In this document: positions 19,944 to 29,725 of the stretch, piece by piece | Layout: each line of letters begins with the position of its first letter | Numbering within the stretch: position 1 is the first letter of the stretch | NCBI GenBank assembly: GCA_963764825.1 | Contig: CAVXUA010000002.1 | Location: forward strand, 1 to 64,000 | DNA from: JAZGGS01 sp963764825 | Lineage (GTDB): Bacteria > Bacteroidota > Ignavibacteria > Ignavibacteriales > Ignavibacteriaceae | Direction: 5' to 3' | Length of the DNA: 64,000 nt | Translations under genes and position numbers: made by a program | Notes under the pieces: model-generated | Databases searched by the model: none | Told to the model about the DNA's origin: nothing | What the model saw: the letters and a program-made list of their open reading frames with translations, nothing else

Positions 19944-21544
19944 GTGGAAAATAATAACCTTGTAGAAAAACTATCTCTACAAGCTGAATCTTTTCAGGAG
20001 GGATTTGAAATCCTTTCAAAATCACTCGACTTGGTTGAGATGGTAAATAATTTCCTGCATCTGATGCGTGGAAATTTTATTATTTCGGAAATATATGCTT
20101 ATCATAAAGAGCAATATGATTCTGAATGGAAAGTTATTGCCTCAAAAAAAAATCTTGATGCAACCGATTTAACCTACTTTAAAAACTCACAAAATTTTTC
20201 AATTCAGTATTTTGAAAATCAAAAATTTGATGTCTCAATTTTTCTTCCTTTATCTGACCAATCATTTTTAGGTATTCTTATCGGCCATAAGATGGATAAA
20301 AGTGGGTTCAACGATCTGGATAAAATAACATTACAAATCCTACTTCAGATATTTGATGCCGCCTATAAATCTTTCCTGAATCAGAAAAGAGTAAAAGCAC
20401 TGATATTTGAATTGAATGAAAAAGTTGTTCAGTTAAATAATCTTATTGATACCGTAATTGAAGTTTCGCGCTATGATAAAAGAAGTATTTTATTTGAATT
20501 AGCACTTGAGAGGATTGCTCCACTTACAAATGCTTCTTCAGCATTACTTCAAATAAGTTATATGGGTAAGATTGAGCAGCAATTTTCTTTTCCACCAAAT
20601 ATAGATATTAATGATGTGCTCTCCTGTGAATTTAAATTAGAGTCTGCGTTCGACTTCAACGATTTTTCATATCGTTTCACACTTGCAGAAAAAGAAACTA
20701 GAAATGGTGTAACAGATTTTAATGAATTAGATAAAATGCTCCTTGATGCAATCACTCGACAAGTTAAAGCTTCAATTGAAAATCAGTTTCTAAACGAACA
20801 AGCAATAGAAAAAGAGAAAATTGAACAAGAGATTATTGTAGCTGCTTCTATTCAACAAAGAATCCTTCCAACTGAATTACCAAAAATTGAAGGATATGAT
20901 CTTGCAGGAATAAATATTCCTTCCAAAGAAGTTGGGGGAGATTATTATGATTGTGTTGATTTAGGTAGTGGTAAATATGCTTTTATCATTGCAGATGTTG
21001 CTGGAAAAGGAATAGGTGCTGCTCTGCTTGTAAGCACATTGGATGCTGCCCTTTATTCTTATCTTGAATTTAACATTCCCCTAACCGAAATGGCTGACAA
21101 GCTTAATAAGCTTATTTATAAATCATCCCCGTCGGACAAGTTTATAACTTTTTTTATCGCTGTTCTGGATTCAAAAACAGGTGAATTAGATATTTTAAAT
21201 GCTGGACATAATCCAATTTTCTTATTAAGAAAAGATGGAACTCTTGAAAATATTGATGCCGGTGGTGTTGGTCTTGGCATGTTTGATTTTGGAATACCCT
21301 TTACCGGGCAAAAATCTATTGTGAATTCGGGTGACAAGTTATTCCTTTATACAGACGGCATTCCTGAAGCAATGAACGATAATGAAGAAGAGTATTCAGA
21401 TGAAAGAATGATAAATTTTTTAAAGGGCATTCTCAAAATTCTTCAGAAGAATTTATCAGCGCTTTGGTAAAAGATGTAAAAGATTATGTTGGTGCAGTTC
21501 AGCAAAGCGATGATATTACTGCACTTATCCTTAAAAGAAATTGA
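19944..21544 (+). CDS. SpoIIE-type phosphatase with N-terminal GAF-like sensor region
   Basis: The likely start is GTG 19944. The first ~280 residues look like one or two GAF-type sensor domains (FLPLSDQSFLGILIGHK, then LTNASSALLQISYMG), joined by a helix to a PP2C domain: IVAASIQQRILPTELP, VGGDYYDCVDLG, IADVAGKGIGAAL, LFLYTDGIPEAMN. The frame ends early at 21470; one indel near 21440 restores HSQNSSEEFISALVKDVKD and the final SDDITALIL to TGA 21542-21544. It is soluble, unlike the membrane-anchored phosphatase upstream, so it probably feeds a cytoplasmic signal into the same STAS proteins. Confidence 0.82.
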
Positions 21545-21605
21545 TATTGTTTAAGGTAATACTCCTCAGTTTAAATAATTGAATTTATTATAAGACTAAT
21601 TATCA

Positions 21606-21678
21606 ACGCTGGTTTCGATTGGGTTGAAGACGAGGTCCTGATGACGACGTTACGTTTGTGGTTATAAAAATTAAATGA
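21606..21678 (+). pseudogene. Remnant of the 3' end of a SpoIIE phosphatase gene
   Basis: With one frame correction this short piece reads AGFDWVEDE, then GPDDDVTFVVIKIK and TGA. That closely matches the extreme C-terminus of the phosphatases ending at 18991 and 26348 (DDDITFVV). Its TGA overlaps the ATG of the next gene at 21675. It is probably what is left of another tandem paralog after deletion. Confidence 0.6.
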
Positions 21679-24600
21679 ATAGAGATAATAATCAGAAACC
21701 AATGAAGCTAACTAAAAAACTAGAAAAAGAATTAATGCAGGTGTATGATTCCTATTGGGACAGCTATCTCAATGGAGATGTGCCAGCAATAAGCACTTTG
21801 CTAGACGAATCGTACACACAAGTTGGCAGTGCGGAAACCGAAGTGTTTACAAACAAAAAAGATGCTGTACAATTTCTGCACGATACTATTGACCAGGTAA
21901 CAGGCAAACTGGAAATGCGCAACAGAAGCACCAGGCTAGAAAAACAAAACAATTTCCTTCTCTTCCATGAACTATGCGATATATACGCACTTGCAGAACC
22001 TGAATGGATATTTTATTCTAAGTTCAGAGCTACGACCATTATGGAAGAAAAAAAGGATGGCTGGAAAATTATTCATCAACATTCATCCTTTCCGGATGCA
22101 AGAACCGGAGAGGGAGAAAATATAGCTATTGATAAAATTGCAGAAGAAAACCAGCAACTACGCGAAGCAATAAAAAGACGCACTGTTGAACTTGAGCACA
22201 AAAATGGGGAACTTGAAATTGAGGCTTCACTGGAAAGAGTAAGAGCAGTTGCGATGAGTATGAATAAGTCTGAAGATTTACTTAGCATATGCGAAATATC
22301 CTTCAAAGAGTTTAAAAAACTGGGTTTTAATAATCTTAGAAATAGTCTAATTAATATCTTCAATGACGAAAAAGAATCCTTTGTGAATTATGATTATTCT
22401 CACTATATGGGGGGCAGCATTTCAAATGTTTCTTATAACAGCAACCCGGCAAATGATGAATTTTTAATTAATATCAGAAAAGCTAATGATGTATTTGTGG
22501 AAACGGTTATAGACAGAAATCAATTAGATGAATGGAAGGAGTTCAGAAGAAGTCATGGGGAACAGGATGATTCAAGATTAGATAATATCAACGCACTCTA
22601 CTACTATAACTATTCCATTGGTTCCGGGTCAATCGGAATTTCAAATTTTAATCCAATCAGTGAAGAACAACAAATAATTCTTAAACGCTTTCGAAATGTT
22701 TTCAACTTATCTTACCAGCGTTATTTAGATATCGCAATCGCAGCAACACAGGCTAGAGAAGCCCAGATAGAAGCGGCTTTGGAAAGAGTGAGAAGTAGAA
22801 CAATGGGCATGCAAAAAAGCGAAGAACTCAAAGAGGTAATTCAGGTCGTATATGAACAATTCGTTCACTTAAATATCCATATTGAACACACCGGATTTAT
22901 TATGGATTATAAAGCAAGGGATGATATGCATATTTGGTTGGCTGACAAGCACGAGGTTCCCACTGAGGTAACAATCCCTTATTTTGATTGTGCGCATTGG
23001 AACAGTTTTAATGAAGCAAAAGAAAAAGGAATTGATTTCTTTGCCAACCATCTGACTTTTGAAGAAAAAAACAAATTTTATCAAGAACTTTTTAAGTTAA
23101 TTCCCGGCGTGCCGGAGGAAACATTGGAATATTATTTTGGTTGCCCCGGCCTTGCAATATCGACTGTATTGTTAGATGATGTTGGCCTGTACATCGAGAA
23201 CTTTTCGGGTATTCCTTATTCAGATGAAGAGAATAACACGCTTATGCGCTTTGGAAAGGTATTCCAACAAACTTACACCCGTTTTAATGATTTAAAACAG
23301 GCAGAAGCACAGGTAAGAGAAGCACAGATTGAAGCTGCTTTGGAAAAAGTCCGATCAAGAACTATGGCAATGCAAAAATCTGATGAACTAGCTGAAACCG
23401 CTTATGTACTTTATGAACAGTTCGGTTTATTAGGTGAAAACCCTGAACAGCTTACTATTGGGATTATAGATGAGACACATAAGATGTGGGAGTTTTGGTT
23501 AACGCTTGGCGGAAATCAAATAAACCACGTGTTCAAGGCTTCCATCGACGAGCCAATAGTATTAAACAAATCATATATTGCATGGAAAGAACGAAAAAAA
23601 TCAATAGTAATTGATATCTCTGGCGATGAATTAAAAGCCTACTATAATTTTTTCAAAAACCTACCCGATTATAAAGAATTTAATGATTTTAAGAACAATC
23701 AGAAACCAGAGCAAAGGCGAGTTATTAACATAGCTTTTTTTTCAAACGGTTCCCTCTCACTTTCCAGCCACGAGCCAAAACCAGCTGAAACTATCCAGCT
23801 ACTTGAAAGATTTGCAGGCGTATTAGAGCAAACATATACTCGCTTTCTCGACCTGCAGAAAGCAGAGGCACAGGCAAGAGAAGCACAAATTGAAGGTGCA
23901 TTGGAACGGGTAAGATCTAAAACTATGGCTATGCACAATAGCCAGGATGTCGGAGTTACGGTAGTTACTTTATTTGACGAAGTGTTAAAGTTGGGTCTTG
24001 ATAAATTCATTCGTGTTGGTATAGGAATTCTTGAAGGAAATGAAGGTATGGAAACATGGTCGGCAACTTCAACTCCGGAGGGTAAAGTTGATTTAAAGAT
24101 GGGTATGTTGGATATGACGATACATCCAATGCTGATAGGACTTAAAAAAGCGTGGGAAAGTGGGAAAACGGGTTATAGTTATAATTATATGGGTGATGAT
24201 GTATTTCGATATTACAAAGCTCTTAACAATGAACCAGATTACCCATTTCAGGCAGACCTGGATTCATTACCCGAAAATGAGTATCACAAAAGCTTCTTTT
24301 ACAAGGAAGGTATTCTTTTTTCTTTTGCACCTAACCCAATTTCAGATGAAGCAGCTAAGGTTTTAGATAGGTTTGCCGGTGTTTTCGGACAAACATACAG
24401 AAGATACCTCGACCTCCAAAAAGCAGAAGCACAGGCTCGGGAAGCAAAAATTGAAGCTTCGCTTGAAAGAGTACGTTCAAAAGCAATGTCAATGCATAGC
24501 TCTGAAGATTTGGCTTTAACTATTGATCATTTTTTTCATGAACTGAAGAGTCTGAACGTTAAGCCAATACGCTGCGGAGTAGGTATTAAAGATGGAGACT

Positions 24601-26348
24601 CACGTACTGTTGATGTAACAGTTACATCAGCCACTGAGAAAGGTGAAGATATAAAACTCACCGGAAAGCTGACTCTTGGAGGTCATCCTATATTGGATAA
24701 AGTATATGAAGCATTGCAACTTCAAGCAGAATATTTTCCTGTATTACGCGGGGAAGAAATAAGTGAGTATTACCAGGCAATGAATCCGGATATTGAATTC
24801 CCAAATTTTACTGAAGATGATGTTCAATATGGTTATTATTTTCACTATGAAGAGGGAGGGGTATTTGCCTGGACTGAAAAGGAGTTATTGGAAGAAGAGA
24901 TTAACATTTTCCGCAAATTTAAATCGGTACTTAGTTTAACTTATCGTCGCTACATTGATTTAAAAGAAGCTGAGGCCCGTTCTGTAGAAGCAGTAAGGCA
25001 AGCGTCTCTTGATCGTGTGCGTGCTGAAATTGCTTCGATGAGAACTTCTGAAGATCTTAATCACATCACACCAATTATCTGGCGCGAGCTTAAAAACCTT
25101 GAAGTGCCTTTTTTTCGCTGCGGAGTTTTTATAGTTGATAAAAAAAATGAAAAAGTCCAGGTTTATTTAACTAAACCGGATGGTAAATCACTTGGAGTTT
25201 TAAACTTGCCATTTGATTCTAATGAACTAACAAGCAATACTGTTGACAATTGGAGAAAGAAAGCAGTCTACAAGGAACATTGGAATAAGGAAGAGTTTAT
25301 CAGCTGGACTCACTCAATGATGGAAATAGGACAGGTTCAAAACGAAGAAACTTACCAGGGTTCTGCCAACCCACCTGAATCTCTCGACTTGCATTTTGTT
25401 CCTTTTGCTCAGGGAATGCTTTACGTTGGAAATACTTCTCCCTTATCTGAAGAAAAAATAGCATCAGTAAAATCATTAGCTGAAGCTTTTTCGATTGCCT
25501 ACGGTCGTTACGAAGATTTTGATCGCTTGGAAACAGCTAAGAAGGAAGTTGAATCTGCTTTCGGTGAACTTGATCTACTTTCTAAGGAACTAAAAATAAA
25601 AAATGAAGAATTGGAAACTGAGAATCAACGAAAAGCACTTGAGTTGGAAGAAGCCCGTCAGCTCCAGTTATCAATGCTACCGAAAGAACTCCCAAAACTT
25701 CCAAACCTTGATATTGCTGTTTATATGAAAACTGCAACAGAGGTCGGTGGCGATTACTATGATTTTAAAGTTGATACTAGTGGAACTCTTACTGTTGCTG
25801 TTGGTGATGCGACTGGTCACGGAATGAAGGCCGGAACAATTGTATCAATGATAAAAGCTCTCTTTGCATCAGGTGGGTCAAGAATGGATATGAAATCATT
25901 TTTCAATCAAAGTAGTGATGCGTTGAAAAGAATTGAGCTTGGAAGATTAACGATGGGATTTGTGATGCTGAAAATAAAAACAAACAAACTTAAGTTTGCT
26001 AATGCTGGAATGCCTCCATTATTTATATATAGAAAACGATTAGCAAAAGTTGAAGAAATAATGATACATGCAATGCCATTAGGAGCGATTAAAGATTTTC
26101 CATATGAAATAAGTGAATTAGAAATCTCTTCGGGGGATACGATACTGCTGCTAAGTGATGGACTCCCTGAATTGAAGAATGAGAGAAATCAACAATACGG
26201 TTACGCACAAGTTAAAGAAAAATTTAAATTTACAGCAGAAAAAAGTCCGGATGAGATAGTTGAATATTTGAAAAACACAGCATCTAAATGGATTAACGGA
26301 GTAGAACCCGATGATGATATTACGTTTGTTGTTATAAAAGTGAAATAA
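21675..26348 (+). CDS. 1557-residue SpoIIE phosphatase with SnoaL-like head and six tandem sensor modules
   Basis: An intact 4.7 kb frame. Residues ~10-135 resemble a SnoaL/DUF4440 NTF2-like domain (YDSYWDSYLNGDVPAISTLL, DGWKIIHQHSSFP). A coiled coil leads to six modules starting near residues 182, 358, 547, 733, 921 and 1102. Each opens with a helix of the type REAQIEAALERVRSRTMAM, continues with a GAF-sized alpha/beta domain and ends with RFAGVFGQTYRRYLDL. A final coiled coil precedes the PP2C phosphatase (QLQLSMLPKELP, EVGGDYYDF, GDATGHGMKAG, LLLSDGLPEL, DDDITFVV). No membrane segments are seen. The modules are diverged copies, suggesting a multi-input cytoplasmic sensor acting on the STAS protein 36 bases downstream. 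Confidence 0.85.
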   Translation: MNRDNNQKPMKLTKKLEKELMQVYDSYWDSYLNGDVPAISTLLDESYTQVGSAETEVFTNKKDAVQFLHDTIDQVTGKLEMRNRSTRLEKQNNFLLFHELCDIYALAEPEWIFYSKFRATTIMEEKKDGWKIIHQHSSFPDARTGEGENIAIDKIAEENQQLREAIKRRTVELEHKNGELEIEASLERVRAVAMSMNKSEDLLSICEISFKEFKKLGFNNLRNSLINIFNDEKESFVNYDYSHYMGGSISNVSYNSNPANDEFLINIRKANDVFVETVIDRNQLDEWKEFRRSHGEQDDSRLDNINALYYYNYSIGSGSIGISNFNPISEEQQIILKRFRNVFNLSYQRYLDIAIAATQAREAQIEAALERVRSRTMGMQKSEELKEVIQVVYEQFVHLNIHIEHTGFIMDYKARDDMHIWLADKHEVPTEVTIPYFDCAHWNSFNEAKEKGIDFFANHLTFEEKNKFYQELFKLIPGVPEETLEYYFGCPGLAISTVLLDDVGLYIENFSGIPYSDEENNTLMRFGKVFQQTYTRFNDLKQAEAQVREAQIEAALEKVRSRTMAMQKSDELAETAYVLYEQFGLLGENPEQLTIGIIDETHKMWEFWLTLGGNQINHVFKASIDEPIVLNKSYIAWKERKKSIVIDISGDELKAYYNFFKNLPDYKEFNDFKNNQKPEQRRVINIAFFSNGSLSLSSHEPKPAETIQLLERFAGVLEQTYTRFLDLQKAEAQAREAQIEGALERVRSKTMAMHNSQDVGVTVVTLFDEVLKLGLDKFIRVGIGILEGNEGMETWSATSTPEGKVDLKMGMLDMTIHPMLIGLKKAWESGKTGYSYNYMGDDVFRYYKALNNEPDYPFQADLDSLPENEYHKSFFYKEGILFSFAPNPISDEAAKVLDRFAGVFGQTYRRYLDLQKAEAQAREAKIEASLERVRSKAMSMHSSEDLALTIDHFFHELKSLNVKPIRCGVGIKDGDSRTVDVTVTSATEKGEDIKLTGKLTLGGHPILDKVYEALQLQAEYFPVLRGEEISEYYQAMNPDIEFPNFTEDDVQYGYYFHYEEGGVFAWTEKELLEEEINIFRKFKSVLSLTYRRYIDLKEAEARSVEAVRQASLDRVRAEIASMRTSEDLNHITPIIWRELKNLEVPFFRCGVFIVDKKNEKVQVYLTKPDGKSLGVLNLPFDSNELTSNTVDNWRKKAVYKEHWNKEEFISWTHSMMEIGQVQNEETYQGSANPPESLDLHFVPFAQGMLYVGNTSPLSEEKIASVKSLAEAFSIAYGRYEDFDRLETAKKEVESAFGELDLLSKELKIKNEELETENQRKALELEEARQLQLSMLPKELPKLPNLDIAVYMKTATEVGGDYYDFKVDTSGTLTVAVGDATGHGMKAGTIVSMIKALFASGGSRMDMKSFFNQSSDALKRIELGRLTMGFVMLKIKTNKLKFANAGMPPLFIYRKRLAKVEEIMIHAMPLGAIKDFPYEISELEISSGDTILLLSDGLPELKNERNQQYGYAQVKEKFKFTAEKSPDEIVEYLKNTASKWINGVEPDDDITFVVIKVK

Positions 26349-26384
26349 TTTTTATATTTAAATAAAATAAAACAGGAAAAAATA

Positions 26385-26717
26385 ATGCAGGTACAAACTA
26401 AAGAATATGATGATGCAGTTGTAATTAGCTTAACCGGCGAGATGATGCTGGGTTACGAAGCCCAGGATTTTCACGATGCTATACATAATTCTCTAGAAAA
26501 AAATAAAAAGAAGATAGTAATTAATTTAAGCAATGTGCAGTTTATTTCCAGCTGGGGAATTGGAATACTGATACACGGTTACTCTACGGTGAATAATAAA
26601 GAAGGAAGTTTTTTTCTCGCAGCAGTTCCTGATATTGTAAACGACTCATTAAAGAAAACCAAACTGGATACCGTATTTACAAAATTTGATTCTGTTGATG
26701 AAGCGTTAAATACTTAG
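26385..26717 (+). CDS. Second STAS-domain anti-anti-sigma factor
   Basis: 110 residues, intact, with the STAS core VINLSNVQFISSWGIGILIHGY. The serine pair ahead of WGIG occupies the usual phosphorylation position. ATG 26385 follows ACAGGAAAAAATA, and the gene is only 36 bases after the six-module phosphatase, so they are likely one transcript. It differs clearly from the STAS protein at 19537, which implies two STAS outputs sharing, or competing for, the single RsbW-like kinase seen here. Confidence 0.85.
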   Translation: MQVQTKEYDDAVVISLTGEMMLGYEAQDFHDAIHNSLEKNKKKIVINLSNVQFISSWGIGILIHGYSTVNNKEGSFFLAAVPDIVNDSLKKTKLDTVFTKFDSVDEALNT

Positions 26718-27150
26718 AGTTAAAAAAATATTTTACAATTAGCGATTGAGTTTCACTGTTTTTATTTTAATTAATATTTGAAAATATTTTAATCTCCACA
26801 ACATAACTACTAGGCCGTCAGGTAACAGTGTATACTAAGCAACCCTTATTTTATAACTTACATACGCAGAATCTCCAATTCCTACCCCAATGCAATAAAT
26901 TATAATATGGTGGTCAAAATAAAGCCATCTCCCATCTACCTCTCTCAAAAATTCCCATTAAAATCTGCAAATTGGCAATTTAATAATCATTGCCACTAGA
27001 ACTTTCCTCAATCTAGAATGTTCATGTACTAATTTTATCAAAATATTTGATGTGATTGTTTAGTGAAATACAACTCTTAAATCTAACAGCAAAAAGACCA
27101 CTACCAGAGGTATATTTCTTTTTCATCTTTGTTGAATTTTTTTGAAAAAG
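26718..27150. other. Intergenic region without a recognisable gene
   Basis: About 430 AT-rich bases between the second STAS gene and the second tRNA-remnant repeat. No open frame, terminator hairpin or RNA gene was recognised. Confidence 0.4.
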
Positions 27151-27277
27151 TGAACAAAATAGTGTACTATTAAACATTAACTAAAAATAGTGTTTGATAT
27201 CAGAGATTAAATAAAGAAGTCAACTAAATTATAATCAGTCCCGATTTTATCCAGATTCGAGTCTGTTCACCATCTCA
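27151..27277 (+). repeat. Copy 2 of the repeat with decayed tRNA-Thr 3' half
   Basis: Aligns in the same orientation to 4557-4680. TGAACA.AATAGTGTAC, GTGTTTGATATCAGA and TAAATAAAGAAGTCAAC are shared. The tRNA part is degraded: ATTATAATCAGTC, then AGATTCGAGTCTGTTCACCATCTCA, with the T-loop TTCGAGT still clear but the acceptor strand and CCA altered. Older divergence than copy 1 from a functional tRNA is implied. Confidence 0.6.
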
Positions 27278-27472
27278 TAAATTACTCTCATTGGCGAAAG
27301 TTGTTGAGGTTTTTTTTATTATTGTGCAAAATAGCATCCCTAAGATGTCAATAATTTTGGAAATAACTTGCACTTAGTACAGATTAAATAATCCATTCAT
27401 AATTCTATCTTTCCTCAGAATTAAATATTTTGTAAGTAAAAATTTACCTTACTTAAACGGGAGGCTACTCAA

Positions 27473-29725
27473 ATGAAATCATTCTCTAATATTTTATTCT
27501 TAATAATAGTTTTTACTTTAATAAAAGGCTGCGGACCGAGCAATACTGTAAAGGTAGAAAGCTTTACTCCAACCGGTGAGGTTGAAAAATTAACGAACTT
27601 TGTTGTTGAATTTTCTGAAGACCTTGCATCTCCTGATATTCAGGGCAAATGGCTTGATGAAGAATTTATAACTTTCTCCCCAGCGATTTCCGGAAAATTT
27701 AAGTGGACTTCTGATAATACCCTTATATTCTCACCGGATACACCGCTTGATCCAATTCAAGATTATACCGCAACAATAAATAAACAAGTTTTATTTAGCA
27801 CCAATTTCTCTACCGACTTTGATACTTATGAATTTCACACACCCTATTTCGATGTTATAAAAGCCGATTTTTTCTGGACAAATATTCCTCATCAATCTTA
27901 TAAACTTACAGTTCAGGCAAATCTGCATTTTAACTATCCGGTTGAGCCTCAATCAATAAAAGATTTTTTGGAAATAAAAAGAGCTGGAAAAGTATTAAAA
28001 GATTTTCAAATTGTTACAGAGCAAGCTGCTGATGTTATTGCCATAAATTTTGGCGAAGTAGAACAAACTGACAAAGAGCAAGCATTTTCAATTAAAGTTA
28101 AAGAAAATTTTGTTTCAGTTATTGGAAAAGAGGGGTTGCAGGAGGCCCGTTCATTTGAGTCTACACTGCCTCCTATAACAAAGCTTGCTATTACAAATGT
28201 ATCTTCCGGCTTTGATGGAAACACCGGTTGGATTGAGGTTTCAACAACTCAAACTGTGGATGAGGATCAATTAGAAAGTTATGTTTCTACCGATCCGCAA
28301 AAAAGACTTCATTTCTTTGTTAGCGAAAACCAGTTCAGATTGGAGACTGATCTGGATAATGTGCAAACTGTTGATCTGAAAATTAAAAAAGGATTGCCTG
28401 GTTTGTACGGTGGAGAACTTGAGTTTGACTTTGAGCAAACAGTCTCGATGGTGAACGTTAATCCTTCAATAAATTTTACTGAAAAAAAGGGCAGGTACTT
28501 AATGCTCAGCGGCGAGGAAAACCTTAAAGTTAATGCAGTAAACATTGAAGAAGCTGAAATAGAAGTTTCGCAAGTTTTCAAAAACAATCTTCTTCACTTT
28601 CTCAATCAGTACAGCTACACTTACTACCAGGATGAGTATTATGGCTACTATCCTACTTACTATGTTGGTGATTATGGCAAAACTCTTTACACCGAAAAAG
28701 TAAAACTAAGCGAAGGAAAAAATTGGCTGAAAAGTTTTACGGTAAATCTGAATAAGGCACTAAACCAGAAATATAAGGGAATTTATACTGTAACAGTCCG
28801 TTCGGCAGGAGAGAGGTGGAGAAACGACTCGAAGATGATCGCAATCTCCGATTTGGGAATCATTTCAAAATTAGCTAATGATGAAATTTATGTTTTTGTA
28901 AATACTATTAGCAGCACTGAACCCGTAGCAGAAGCCGAAGTAAGTATTATTTCAACAAACAATCAAATTATTTTAACAGGTAAAACGGATAAGGATGGAG
29001 TTGCTCACTTTACTGATGTAAAAATGAATACTGAAGGTTTTTATCCACGCCTTGTTGTTGTTGAAAAGGACGGGGATTTTAATTACATCGATCTGCAGGA
29101 AACTCTAATTGAAACTTCCCGATACGATGTTGGTGGAATAACTCAATATTCTGAAGATTTTAATACTTTCATATACTCACCAAGAAATATTTATCGCCCC
29201 GGAGAAGAAGTTCATCTATCTGCAATTGTAAGAAACGATAAAATAAAAGTTGTAAAGGATACCCCGATCATCACTAAGATTATTACTCCAACCGGAAAAG
29301 TATTCGATGAATTCAAGCAGGAACTAAATGCGCAGGGATCATTTGAAATCTCTTTTACTCTTCCCAATTATGCTCAAACAGGTGGTTACAGAGCGGAATT
29401 ATTTACCGGCAGCAAACAGTTAATCGGTTCATACAATTTTAGTGTTGAGGAGTTTGTACCTGATAAAATAAGAGTGCTTCTCGCTACTGATAAGGAAAAG
29501 ACAAAACCGGGTAAAAAAGTCTTAGTAAATGTAAATGCGGAGTTTTTATTCGGCGGTAAAGCATCCGGATTGAGGTATGAAGCAGATATTCAACTGAAGC
29601 ACAGAGGTTTTTATAGTAAAAATCATTCCGGTTATTATTTTACAAATTCATCAATTGTTAATTCTAATATTGATAACACTTTTCTGGAAGGGAAGTTAGA
29701 TGAGCAGGGCAATGCAAGTTATTGA
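27473..29725 (+). CDS. Alpha-2-macroglobulin family lipoprotein, N-terminal part
   Basis: A GGGAGG motif precedes ATG 27473. The signal ends in a lipobox (LIKGCGPS), so this is an anchored periplasmic lipoprotein. Macroglobulin-type beta domains follow, including an MG2-like segment (NTFIYSPRNIYRPGEEVHL) and (TGGYRAELFTGSK). The frame ends at 29725; two small breaks (near 29725 and 29750) lead into the remaining 1018 residues from 29824. The whole protein is about 1800 residues, normal for bacterial A2Ms such as E. coli YfhM. These trap proteases that enter the periplasm. pbpC follows, as in many bacteria. Confidence 0.85.
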   Translation: MKSFSNILFLIIVFTLIKGCGPSNTVKVESFTPTGEVEKLTNFVVEFSEDLASPDIQGKWLDEEFITFSPAISGKFKWTSDNTLIFSPDTPLDPIQDYTATINKQVLFSTNFSTDFDTYEFHTPYFDVIKADFFWTNIPHQSYKLTVQANLHFNYPVEPQSIKDFLEIKRAGKVLKDFQIVTEQAADVIAINFGEVEQTDKEQAFSIKVKENFVSVIGKEGLQEARSFESTLPPITKLAITNVSSGFDGNTGWIEVSTTQTVDEDQLESYVSTDPQKRLHFFVSENQFRLETDLDNVQTVDLKIKKGLPGLYGGELEFDFEQTVSMVNVNPSINFTEKKGRYLMLSGEENLKVNAVNIEEAEIEVSQVFKNNLLHFLNQYSYTYYQDEYYGYYPTYYVGDYGKTLYTEKVKLSEGKNWLKSFTVNLNKALNQKYKGIYTVTVRSAGERWRNDSKMIAISDLGIISKLANDEIYVFVNTISSTEPVAEAEVSIISTNNQIILTGKTDKDGVAHFTDVKMNTEGFYPRLVVVEKDGDFNYIDLQETLIETSRYDVGGITQYSEDFNTFIYSPRNIYRPGEEVHLSAIVRNDKIKVVKDTPIITKIITPTGKVFDEFKQELNAQGSFEISFTLPNYAQTGGYRAELFTGSKQLIGSYNFSVEEFVPDKIRVLLATDKEKTKPGKKVLVNVNAEFLFGGKASGLRYEADIQLKHRGFYSKNHSGYYFTNSSIVNSNIDNTFLEGKLDEQGNASY

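Noticed and set aside
4557..27277. Functional tRNA genes
   Set aside because: Both tRNA-like pieces lack the 5' acceptor strand and D arm; the second also has a degraded acceptor end. No intact tRNA or rRNA gene was recognised in the window.
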